From: Streptomyces sp. NBC_00239 | GTDB lineage: Bacteria > Actinomycetota > Actinomycetes > Streptomycetales > Streptomycetaceae | Direction: 5' to 3' | Length of the DNA stretch: 64,000 nt | Assembly: GCF_036194065.1 (NCBI RefSeq) | Contig: NZ_CP108095.1 | Coordinates: 2,666,001-2,730,000, forward strand | In this document: positions 32,775 through 40,136 of the stretch, one piece after another | Layout: the number at the start of each line of letters is the position of its first letter | Numbering within the stretch: the stretch's first letter is position 1 | The notes under the pieces: generated by a model | Told to the model about the DNA's origin: nothing | Database searches by the model: none | Seen by the model: the letters and a program-made list of their open reading frames with translations, nothing else | Position numbers and translations under genes: made by a program

Positions 32775-34511
32775 TTACAGGAAGTACAGGCGGTTGAGGG
32801 AGACGGAGTCGGCGGCTTCGGAGCGCAGCGGGTCGCCGTCGAGGGTGACGAGTCCGCTGGCGCCGTCGACGTCGACCGCGCCCGTCCGGGAGTTGAGGAG
32901 GAGGTCGGCCGGGCCGATGCCGCGGGTGCCGCGGACGGCGACCCGGCGCCGGCGGGTGGGCATCTGGTCGCCGCCCAGGGCCGCGGCGGCGGCGGAGACG
33001 AAGGCGACGGAGATGTCGGCGGCGGTGGCGCCGTACGCGCCGAACTGGGGGCCGAGTACCAGGGGCTCGCAGGTGTCGGTGGCGGCGTTGGGGTCGCCGG
33101 TGACGCCGTAGGCGGGGAAGCCGGACTTGAGGACGAGCTGTGGTTTGGCGCCGAAGAACGGGGGGCGCCACAGGACGATGTCGGCGAGTTTGCCGACCTC
33201 GATGGAGCCGATCTCGTGGGCGAGGCCGTGGGCGATGGCCGGGTTGATGGTCAGCTTGGCCATGTAGCGCAGCACGCGGGCGTTGTCGTCGCCGTCCCCG
33301 TCGCCTTCGAGCGGGCCGAGTTCGGCCTTCATCTTGGCGGCCATGGCGAAGGTGCGGCGGATGGTCTCGCCGGCGCGGCCCATGCCCTGGGCGTCGGAGG
33401 AGGTGATGCCGATGGCCCCGAGGTCGTGCAGGACGTCTTCGGCGCCCATGGTCCCGGCGCGGATCCGGTCGCGGGCCATCGCCGCGTCACCGGGGAGGTC
33501 CGGCTTGAGGTCGTGGACGGAGACGATCATGCCGTAGTGCTCGGCGACCGCGTCGCGGCCGAAGGGCAGGGTGGGGTTGGTGGAGGAGCCGATGACGTTC
33601 GGCACGCCCGCCATCTTCAGCACGTTCGGCACGTGCCCGCCACCACAGCCCTCGATGTGGAACGCGTGGATCGTGCGGCCTTCCAGGACCCGCAGGGTGT
33701 CCTCGACGGAGAGGCACTCGTTGAGGCCGTCCGAGTGCAGCGCCACCTGCACGTCGTGCTCCTCGGCCACCCGCAGCGCGGTGTCGAGGGCGCGGGTGTG
33801 GGCGCCCATGTCCTCGTGCACCTTGAAGCCGGACGCGCCGCCCTCGGCGAGGGCCTCGACCAGCGGGGCGGCGTCCGACGAGGAACCGCGCGCCAGGAAG
33901 CCGATGTTGACCGGCCAGGCGTCGAAGGCGTTGAAGGCGTGCTTGAGGGCCCACGGTGAGTTGACCCCGACGCCCCAGACCGGCCCGAATTCCTGGCCGA
34001 TGATCGTGGTGACGCCTGCGGCCAGCGAGGCTTCCATGATGCGCGGGGAGAGCAGGTGCACGTGGGTGTCGACGGCTCCGGCGGTGGCGATGAGGCCCTC
34101 GCCGGAGACGATCGAGGTGCCGGTGCCCACGACGACGTCGACGCCGTCGAGGGTGTCGGGGTTGCCGGCCCGGCCGATCGCGTGGATGCGGCCCTCACGG
34201 ATGCCGATCGACACCTTCCGGATGCCGAGGACCGCATCGATCACCAGAACGTTGCTGATCACCACGTCACACGTGTCACGGACGGCCGCCGCCTTCAGGT
34301 GCAGACCGTCACGGGCCGTCTTCCCGAAACCCGCCAGGAACTCGTCACCCGCCTTCTGCGCGTCCGACTCCACCCGCACGGTCAGCCCCGAGTCCCCGAG
34401 CCGCACCCGGTCACCGGCACGCGGACCGAACACCGCCGCGTACTCGTGCGGATCGATGTGCCGGCTGCCGCCGGGGTCGCAGTGGTCGCTGTGCTTGCCG
34501 GGCCTGCTCAT
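32775..34511 (-). CDS. ureC: Urease alpha-subunit-like protein with altered catalytic flap
   Basis: A 578-residue homologue of urease alpha. The nickel ligands appear intact: His140 and His142 (DTHVHLLSP), the carbamylatable Lys230 (GFKVHED), His259 (ALHSDGLNE), His285 (FHIEGCGGGH) and Asp373 (TSSDAQGMGR). The mobile flap differs: canonical MVCHHL is replaced by IVSVHDL (Ser331, Val332, His333), so the conserved Cys and one His are missing. It overlaps ureAB by four bases (ATGA). None of the accessory genes ureE, F, G, D is present. It may be a urease with altered activity or a hydrolase for another amide. Confidence 0.9.
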   Translation of the reverse strand: MSRPGKHSDHCDPGGSRHIDPHEYAAVFGPRAGDRVRLGDSGLTVRVESDAQKAGDEFLAGFGKTARDGLHLKAAAVRDTCDVVISNVLVIDAVLGIRKVSIGIREGRIHAIGRAGNPDTLDGVDVVVGTGTSIVSGEGLIATAGAVDTHVHLLSPRIMEASLAAGVTTIIGQEFGPVWGVGVNSPWALKHAFNAFDAWPVNIGFLARGSSSDAAPLVEALAEGGASGFKVHEDMGAHTRALDTALRVAEEHDVQVALHSDGLNECLSVEDTLRVLEGRTIHAFHIEGCGGGHVPNVLKMAGVPNVIGSSTNPTLPFGRDAVAEHYGMIVSVHDLKPDLPGDAAMARDRIRAGTMGAEDVLHDLGAIGITSSDAQGMGRAGETIRRTFAMAAKMKAELGPLEGDGDGDDNARVLRYMAKLTINPAIAHGLAHEIGSIEVGKLADIVLWRPPFFGAKPQLVLKSGFPAYGVTGDPNAATDTCEPLVLGPQFGAYGATAADISVAFVSAAAAALGGDQMPTRRRRVAVRGTRGIGPADLLLNSRTGAVDVDGASGLVTLDGDPLRSEAADSVSLNRLYFL

Positions 34512-35203
34512 GACGTTGCTCCTTCTGCTCCCAGGTAGCCGCAGGCCGCGGCCTTGCGGAGGGCCTCTTCCTTCGCGCCGGGCGCGTCCAGCGGCCCGTC
34601 GACCAGGCCCGCGAAGCCGATCGCGATCCGGTCACCGCCGATCGGCACCAGACCGACCTGCGCCGAGCCGCCGGGGTCGAAGCGCACCGACGATCCGGCC
34701 GGCACGCACAGCCGCATGCCGTACGCGGCGGCCCGGTCGAAGTGGAGCCGCGGGTTCGCCTCGAAGAAGTGGAAGTGCGAGGTCACGCTGACCGGCACGG
34801 ACGCGGTGTTCTGCACGGTCAGGCGCAGGGCCGGTTCGGGCGCGGGGCTCTCGGGTCCGGGTACGACGGCGCCGGGGGCGTCGTCGCCGAGGCCGGTGGC
34901 GCCCCGGATGGGCGCGGAGACCACGGCGAGCCGCGATCCGTCGTCGAACACGGCCTCGACGTGGACCTCGGTGACGACGTCGGCGACGCCCGGCAGGACG
35001 TCGTCGGGGCCGAGCACGCTGCGGGCCGCCTCGATGGCATCGGCGAGCCGTCTGCCGTCGCGGGCCGCCTCGCAGACGGTGTCCGCGATCAGCGCGGTCG
35101 CCTCCGGAACATTGAGTTTCAGGCCACGCGCCCGGCGTGCCCGGGCCAGCTCGGCCGCGCTGAACAGCAGGAGCCGGTCGCGCTCCGTAGGAGTCAGCCG
35201 CAC
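34508..35203 (-). CDS. ureAB: Fused urease gamma-beta subunit
   Basis: A 231-residue fusion. Residues 1 to about 100 are urease gamma, MRLTPTERDRLLLFSAAELARARRARGLKLNVPEA, and about 110-225 are urease beta, with VTSHFHFFEANPRLHFDR and VRFDPGGSAQVGLVPIGG. Gamma-beta fusions are known in some actinobacteria and Helicobacter. It is first in the minus-strand unit ureAB-ureC-aguA-tetR and is divergent from the permease; the shared promoter region carries a perfect palindrome. The linker (about 100-125) is Pro/Gly-rich. Confidence 0.92.
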   Translation of the reverse strand: MRLTPTERDRLLLFSAAELARARRARGLKLNVPEATALIADTVCEAARDGRRLADAIEAARSVLGPDDVLPGVADVVTEVHVEAVFDDGSRLAVVSAPIRGATGLGDDAPGAVVPGPESPAPEPALRLTVQNTASVPVSVTSHFHFFEANPRLHFDRAAAYGMRLCVPAGSSVRFDPGGSAQVGLVPIGGDRIAIGFAGLVDGPLDAPGAKEEALRKAAACGYLGAEGATS

Positions 35204-35231
35204 GACGATCCACCACTCTTCCAGTCGTCGG

Positions 35232-35250
35232 GTTAGAGCATCACTCTAAC
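35232..35250. promoter_or_regulatory. Perfect palindrome between ureAB and the permease gene
   Basis: GTTAGAG-CATCA-CTCTAAC has 7-bp perfect arms and lies 29 bp from the ureAB start on one side and about 97 bp from the permease start on the other. It is AT-rich and isolated, as expected for an operator. The TetR protein encoded at 31040 is one candidate ligand-responsive binder. Confidence 0.55.
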
Positions 35251-35346
35251 TCTTCATTTCCTTGCAGGGAATCATTGACCGCAGAGCCGGAACTAGGTCA
35301 CATTGAATGGCACTCAAACCTTCATCGCCCTGCCAGGGAGTTCTGC

Positions 35347-36807
35347 ATGCCCATCGAACAGCGCGGCGTCGACACCATCCCGGAAGACGAGCGCACCAGC
35401 GGCCCTCGTGACTTGATTTCGATCCTCCTCGGCTCCAATCTCTGCCTCGGTGTGATCGTCTTCGGCTGGCTGCCTCCGTCATTCGGGCTGGGTCTGTGGC
35501 CCTCGGTCACCGCGATCGTCACCGGAACCGTGGTCGGAATCGCGTTCACCGCGCCGCTGGCCCTGGTGTCCCTGCGGACGGGCACCAACCTGTCCACGTC
35601 CAGCGGAGCCCAGTTCGGGGTGCGGGGCCGGCTCGTCGGCTCGGTGGTCGGCCTGCTGCTCTCGCTCGGCTACACCGCCCTCACCCTGTGGATCGGCGGC
35701 GACGTCATGGTCGGCGTCCTGTCCCGGCTGACCGGGCTGCCGGACACCGGCGCCACCCGGGGCGTGATGTACGGGGTCCTGGCCGCGTGCACCGTGGTCG
35801 GGGCGGTCTTCGGCTACCGGCTGCTGCTGCGCGTGAGCAAGGTGCTCGCCGTGGGCATGGTGGTACTGCTCGCCGTCGGCGTCTTCGCGTACTCCGGCGA
35901 CTTCACGACGGCCGCCCCGCCCGACACCGGCGGCTACCTGCTCGGCTCGTTCTGGCCGACCTGGCTGCTGGCCACGGTCGCCGCCGGGCTCAGCGGCCCG
36001 GTCGCCTTCATCACCCTGCTCGGCGACTACACCCGCTACGTCTCCCCGCGCCGACACGGCTCCCGTACGGTCTACCGGGCCACCTGTCTGGGCCTCCTCG
36101 TGGGCCTGCTGGTCCCGCAGCTGTTCGGCACGTACACGGCGCTCGCCGCCCGCGCCGGCCTGGAGTACGCCGGCCCGCTGGTGGCCGCCTCCCCCGGCTG
36201 GTACCTGGTGCCGCTGCTCGCCGCCGCCGCGGCCGGCTCCGTCGGCAACGCCGGGCTGATGCTCTACTCCATGGGCCTGGACCTCGACGCGATCGTCCCC
36301 CGGACCACCCGGACCAGGGCCACCGTGATCGCCGCGGCCGTCGCGACCGCGTTCGTGTTCCTGGGTTCCTTCGCCTGGGACGCCCAGTCCGCGATGACCT
36401 CGTTCGTGCTGCTGCTCACCGCGATCGGCACCCCGTGGGCCGTGATCACGCTGATCGGCTACGTGCGCTGCCGGGGCGAATACGACGCGGACGCCCTCCA
36501 GGTGTTCAACCGAAGGGCCCGCGGCGGCGTCTATTGGTACAGCGCCGGGTGGAACCTCCGCGCGACCGCGTCCTGGGCGCTGGGCGCCGCGGTGGGCCTG
36601 GCCGCCGTGTCGACACCGCTGTACGAGGGGCCGCTGCTGGCCCTGACCGGCGGGGTGGACTGCAGCTTCATCCTGTCGGGGCTGTCGGGCGGCCTGCTCT
36701 ACGCGGCGCTGACGGTCCGGCGCGGTACGGCGGGCGGACCGGCGGCAGCGGCTGGACCTGCGGAAACGTCAGAACCGGCCGGTAACATCGCGGTTGTCGT
36801 CGACTGA
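35347..36807 (+). CDS. NCS1-type nucleobase/cation symporter
   Basis: A 486-residue integral membrane protein with about 12 predicted helices and the purine-cytosine permease features LISILLGSNLCLGVIVFGWLP, LRTGTNLSTSSGAQFGVRG and SGPVAFITLLGDYTRYVSPR. The family imports cytosine, purines, allantoin or hydantoins. ATG at 35347 gives the family N-terminus with the conserved acidic loop (IPEDERTS). Being divergent from the urease-like genes, it may import a nitrogen-rich substrate degraded to urea or agmatine-like products; this is inference. The C-terminus is Ala/Gly-rich. Confidence 0.85.
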   Translation: MPIEQRGVDTIPEDERTSGPRDLISILLGSNLCLGVIVFGWLPPSFGLGLWPSVTAIVTGTVVGIAFTAPLALVSLRTGTNLSTSSGAQFGVRGRLVGSVVGLLLSLGYTALTLWIGGDVMVGVLSRLTGLPDTGATRGVMYGVLAACTVVGAVFGYRLLLRVSKVLAVGMVVLLAVGVFAYSGDFTTAAPPDTGGYLLGSFWPTWLLATVAAGLSGPVAFITLLGDYTRYVSPRRHGSRTVYRATCLGLLVGLLVPQLFGTYTALAARAGLEYAGPLVAASPGWYLVPLLAAAAAGSVGNAGLMLYSMGLDLDAIVPRTTRTRATVIAAAVATAFVFLGSFAWDAQSAMTSFVLLLTAIGTPWAVITLIGYVRCRGEYDADALQVFNRRARGGVYWYSAGWNLRATASWALGAAVGLAAVSTPLYEGPLLALTGGVDCSFILSGLSGGLLYAALTVRRGTAGGPAAAAGPAETSEPAGNIAVVVD

Positions 36808-36831
36808 CGGCAGCCATCGGGGAGGAAGCAC

Positions 36832-36984
36832 GTGGAAGAGGCAGCGTTCGTACTGGGGAAGGCCGTCCGGGGGGTCGCCGGTCTGGCGTACCTCTTCGGT
36901 GACGTACTGATCGGCCTGGGGCCGGACGGCGCGACCAAGGTGGCCGAGCGCCGCCGCCTGCGCAAGCCCCGCAAGAGGCTCTGA
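36832..36984 (+). CDS. Small basic protein, unknown
   Basis: A 50-residue product starting at GTG with a perfect GGAGGA 5-6 bases upstream. The first 30 residues are Gly/Val/Leu-rich (LGKAVRGVAGLAYLFGDVLIGLG), weakly amphipathic and possibly membrane-associating; the last 15 are strongly basic (ERRRLRKPRKRL). It starts 24 bp after the permease and could be co-transcribed with it, ahead of a bidirectional terminator. I do not recognise the family, but codon use and the ribosome-binding site support a real gene. Confidence 0.62.
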   Translation: MEEAAFVLGKAVRGVAGLAYLFGDVLIGLGPDGATKVAERRRLRKPRKRL

Positions 36985-37024
36985 CCCGCGCGCCGTCCCG
37001 CTCGGGCAGGACGTACGGAGACAC

Positions 37025-37063
37025 GGGAGGGCCCCGGCACGCGGTGCGCGCCGGGGCCCTCCC
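37025..37063. terminator. Bidirectional terminator before ilvE 3' end
   Basis: Perfect 14-bp arms (37025-37038 and 37050-37063) lie between two convergent genes. Confidence 0.8.
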
Positions 37064-37077
37064 GCATGCGGTACGTC

Positions 37078-38163
37078 CTAGCCGAGCGGGTGCATCCATC
37101 CGTGGGTGTCCGCGCTGCGGCCGGTCTGGAGGTCGAGCAGCGCCTTGCGCAGCTTCATGGTGACCTCGCCGGGCTCGCCGTTGCCCTGGGTCCAGTCGGC
37201 GCGCTCGGACTTGACCGAACCGACGGGGGTGATGACGGCGGCGGTGCCGCAGGCGAAGACCTCGGTCAGCGTGCCGTTCTCGTTGTCGCGCTTCCAGTCC
37301 TCGGTGGAGATACGTCCCTCCTCGGCGGTGTAGCCGAGGTCGCGGGCGATCGTCAGCAGCGAGTCGCGGGTGATGCCGGGGAGCAGCGAGCCGGTGAGCG
37401 TGGGGGTGACGATGCGGTCGCCGTACACGAAGTACAGGTTCATGCCGCCCATCTCCTCGATCCAGCGGTGCTCGACGGCGTCCAGCCAGACCACCTGGTC
37501 GCAGCCGTGCTCGGCCGCCTGGGCCTGCGCGACGAGGGAGGCCGCGTAGTTGCCGCCGGTCTTGGCCGCGCCGGTGCCGCCCTTGACCGCGCGGACGTAC
37601 TCCTCGGAGAGCCAGACGGAGACGGGCTGGACCCCGCCGGGGAAGTAGGCGCCGGCCGGGGAGGCGATGACCATGAAGAGGAACTCGTTGGCCGGGCGGA
37701 CGCCGAGGCCGACCTCGCTGGCGAACATGAAGGGCCGCAGGTAGAGGGAGGCCTCGCCGGAGGACGGCACCCAGTCGCGGTCCTGCTCGATGAGGACGTC
37801 GCAGGCCTCGATGAACAGCTCGGTGGGCAGCTCCGGCATGGCCATGCGGCGGGCGGAGGCCTGGAACCGCTCGGCGTTGGCCTGCGGGCGGAAGGTGGCG
37901 ACGGTGCCGTCGGGCTGGCGGTAGGCCTTCAGGCCCTCGAAGATCGTCTGCGCGTAGTGCAGCGTCATGTTCGCCGGGTCGATCGACAGCGGCGCGTAGG
38001 GGACCAGCTCGGCGTCGTGCCAGCCGCGCCCCTCGGTCCACTTGATCGTCACCATGTGGTCGGTGAAGTGGCGGCCGAATCCCGGGCTGGTCAGGATCGC
38101 CTCGCGCTCCGCGTCGGACAGACGGTTCGCGGAGGGCTTGAGCTCGATCGTGGGCGTCGTCAT
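37078..38163 (-). CDS. ilvE: Branched-chain amino-acid aminotransferase
   Basis: PLP-dependent fold-type IV transaminase of 361 residues that makes the final step to Leu, Ile and Val, or the first step in their breakdown. The PLP Lys lies in [15 protein letters not shown], with [15 protein letters not shown] as the cofactor phosphate loop. ATG at 38163 ([17 protein letters not shown]) matches the type; upstream frame is noise. It lies 235 bp from leuB on the same strand with a terminator between, so it has its own promoter. Confidence 0.95.
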   Translation of the reverse strand: MTTPTIELKPSANRLSDAEREAILTSPGFGRHFTDHMVTIKWTEGRGWHDAELVPYAPLSIDPANMTLHYAQTIFEGLKAYRQPDGTVATFRPQANAERFQASARRMAMPELPTELFIEACDVLIEQDRDWVPSSGEASLYLRPFMFASEVGLGVRPANEFLFMVIASPAGAYFPGGVQPVSVWLSEEYVRAVKGGTGAAKTGGNYAASLVAQAQAAEHGCDQVVWLDAVEHRWIEEMGGMNLYFVYGDRIVTPTLTGSLLPGITRDSLLTIARDLGYTAEEGRISTEDWKRDNENGTLTEVFACGTAAVITPVGSVKSERADWTQGNGEPGEVTMKLRKALLDLQTGRSADTHGWMHPLG

Positions 38164-38340
38164 GAGTGCGTGTCCTTCACCGGTTGTGTGGAGTGGACCG
38201 CGCTCAACGGCGTACCAGGACGTCCGAGCTTCCCCGCAATCCGCGGCCCCGCGTTCGATTATCGCGCGCGAGGGGTCTGCGGAGAAACGGGGGTGATGCG
38301 GCCCACGGGAGATGGTGGCACCCGGAGGCCGCACAGGAGA

Positions 38341-38376
38341 AGCCGCCGGGTGCCCGAAGGGGGCGACCCGGCGGCT
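38341..38376 (-). terminator. leuB terminator
   Basis: Perfect 11-bp arms AGCCGCCGGGT (38341-38351) and ACCCGGCGGCT (38366-38376), 22 bp beyond the leuB stop codon. Confidence 0.75.
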
Positions 38377-38398
38377 TTCCTGGGAAGGAGCTGCCGGG

Positions 38399-39439
38399 TC
38401 AGCCGGCTACGCGAGCGGCGAGCGCGTCGCCGATCTCGTCGGTGCTGCGGAAGGTGCCGTCGCGCTCGGCGAGGTCGGCGGAGACCGCCTCCTCGATCCG
38501 GGCGGCCCGGTCCTCGTGGCCGAGGTGGCGCAGCAGGAGGGCGACCGAGAGGATCGTCGCGGTCGGGTCCGCCTTGCCGGTGCCCGCGATGTCCGGGGCG
38601 GAGCCGTGGACCGGCTCGAACATGGACGGGAAGGCGCCGGTCGGGTTGATGTTGCCCGAGGCGGCCAGGCCGATGCCGCCGGTCACGGCCGCGGCGAGGT
38701 CGGTGAGGATGTCACCGAAGAGGTTGTCCGTGACGATGACGTCGAAGCGCTCCGGCTGGGTGACGAAGAAGATCGTCGCCGCGTCGACGTGCAGGTAGTC
38801 GGTGGTGACCTCGGGGTACTCCTGGCCGACCCGGTCGAAGATGTCCTTCCACAGGTGGCCGGCGTACACGAGGACGTTGTTCTTGTGGACGAGGGTCAGC
38901 TTCTTGCGGGGCCGCGCGTTGGCGCGCTCGTACGCGTCACGCACGACGCGCTCGACGCCGTAGGCCGTGTTGACGCTGACCTCGGTGGCCACCTCGGCGG
39001 GCGTGCCGGTGCGGAGCGAGCCGCCGTTTCCGGTGTAGGGGCCCTCGGTGCCCTCACGGACGACGACGAAGTCGATGTCCGGGCGGCCGGCGAGCGGCGT
39101 GGCGGTGTTCGGGAACAGCTTCGACGGCCGCAGGTTGATGAAGTGGTCGAAGGCGAAGCGGAGCTTGAGCAGCAGGCCGCGCTCCAGAACGCCGGACGGC
39201 ACCGACGGGTCGCCGATGGCGCCCAGCAGGATCGCGTCGTGGTGCTTGAGCGCCTCCAGGTCCGCGTCCGGGAGGGTCTCACCGGTGCGGTGCCAGCGGG
39301 TGGCTCCGAGGTCGTATTCCTTGGTCTCCAGCTTCACATCCTGGGGCAGGACCGCGGTGAGGACCTTGAGGCCCTGCGCCACGACTTCCCGACCGATGCC
39401 GTCACCGGGGATCACTGCGAGATTGATGCTGGTCGACAT
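38399..39439 (-). CDS. leuB: 3-isopropylmalate dehydrogenase
   Basis: Oxidatively decarboxylates 3-isopropylmalate in leucine synthesis, and also acts on methylmalate in the citramalate route. The 346-residue protein has [15 protein letters not shown] at the N-terminus, the catalytic Tyr/Lys region, [29 protein letters not shown] with its metal-binding Asp residues, and [18 protein letters not shown] for NAD binding. The start is ATG. A long inverted repeat lies 30 bp upstream. LeuC and LeuD are encoded 31 kb away on the same strand. Confidence 0.96.
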   Translation of the reverse strand: MSTSINLAVIPGDGIGREVVAQGLKVLTAVLPQDVKLETKEYDLGATRWHRTGETLPDADLEALKHHDAILLGAIGDPSVPSGVLERGLLLKLRFAFDHFINLRPSKLFPNTATPLAGRPDIDFVVVREGTEGPYTGNGGSLRTGTPAEVATEVSVNTAYGVERVVRDAYERANARPRKKLTLVHKNNVLVYAGHLWKDIFDRVGQEYPEVTTDYLHVDAATIFFVTQPERFDVIVTDNLFGDILTDLAAAVTGGIGLAASGNINPTGAFPSMFEPVHGSAPDIAGTGKADPTATILSVALLLRHLGHEDRAARIEEAVSADLAERDGTFRSTDEIGDALAARVAG

Positions 39440-39468
39440 GACGGCACCGTACTCCGTGTCCCATCCGT

Positions 39469-39505
39469 TGACACGTCCCGTCCACTATCCGGACGAGACG
39501 TGTCA
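39469..39505. promoter_or_regulatory. Long inverted repeat upstream of leuB
   Basis: Arms of 15 bp (39469-39483 and 39491-39505) match with one exception around ACTATCC. The dyad begins with TGACACGTC and ends in GACGTGTCA. It lies 30-66 bp from the leuB start and could be an operator, or the terminator of the small upstream gene, or both. Confidence 0.5.
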
Positions 39506-39524
39506 GCCGAATGTCGGCGGAACG

Positions 39525-39656
39525 TCAGTGTCCGGTGGATCCGCCGTTGTCGCGGCGGTCCAGGGCGCGCTGCAGGGCGGCGGCTGCGTTCTTGCGGTCG
39601 GCGGTGGCGGAGTGGGCGGTGCGGCGGACCCGGCGGGCGGCGGCGGTCTGGGACAT
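39525..39656 (-). CDS. Small basic protein, unknown
   Basis: A 43-residue product, MSQTAAARRVRRTAHSATAD and onward, rich in Arg and Ala with a helical pattern and no hydrophobic segment. AAGGAG lies about 9 bases before the ATG at 39656, which supports translation. It is just upstream of leuB on the same strand, separated by the 37-bp inverted repeat. I do not recognise a family; its charge would fit nucleic-acid binding, but this is only a suggestion. Confidence 0.55.
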   Translation of the reverse strand: MSQTAAARRVRRTAHSATADRKNAAAALQRALDRRDNGGSTGH

Positions 39657-40136
39657 GGTGATCGACTCCTTGAGATCACGGGCGGCCGCACACGGGAGGG
39701 GGCGGACCGCTGATGAGGGGGTTCTCCAAGGCGCCGGAAGAGGCGGGGAGCGAGGGCCCGCAGGGATTGCCTGCACGGGGGCGCATGCTCACGGCCGCCA
39801 TTCGCTGGATCAGCGAGACGTTCGGCTCCTACAAAGCTAGGGCAGTTCGCGCTGTATGTCTCCGCAATTACTCGGACTTCCTACTATCTGAGACGGCACT
39901 CACCCGAGAGGGCCTGCGCGGAGCGTCCCGTCGACGGGACAGGACCCATCCGGAACCCGCCCCGCCGGGACATTGGTCCGACATTGGTCCGAAACCGAAC
40001 CAATCCGATCCCGACATCCGACCGGTCATCTGAAGTTAACCAAGGTCTTACTGCACGGATCTAGACCTTTAGGCTCCGCTCCCCCACCCTTTCCTCGCGT
40101 GCCGCCACGGCACGTCCGGGACGCGAGAGGCGGGGC
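39657..40136. other. 480-bp gene-free region before the phospholipase gene
   Basis: No convincing gene. The segment 39830-39910 is unusually AT-rich. At 39969-39990 an 11-bp unit GACATTGGTCC is repeated twice head to tail and is followed by CCGAACCAAT, which is inverted relative to the repeat. Eleven-base direct repeats are the spacing of Streptomyces PHO boxes, although the unit does not match the GTTCACC consensus. The phospholipase promoter must be here. Confidence 0.5.

Noticed and set aside
39713..40033. Plus-strand frame of 106 residues before the phospholipase gene
   Set aside because: Crosses AT-rich promoter DNA, lacks a ribosome-binding site and has no coherent protein pattern.
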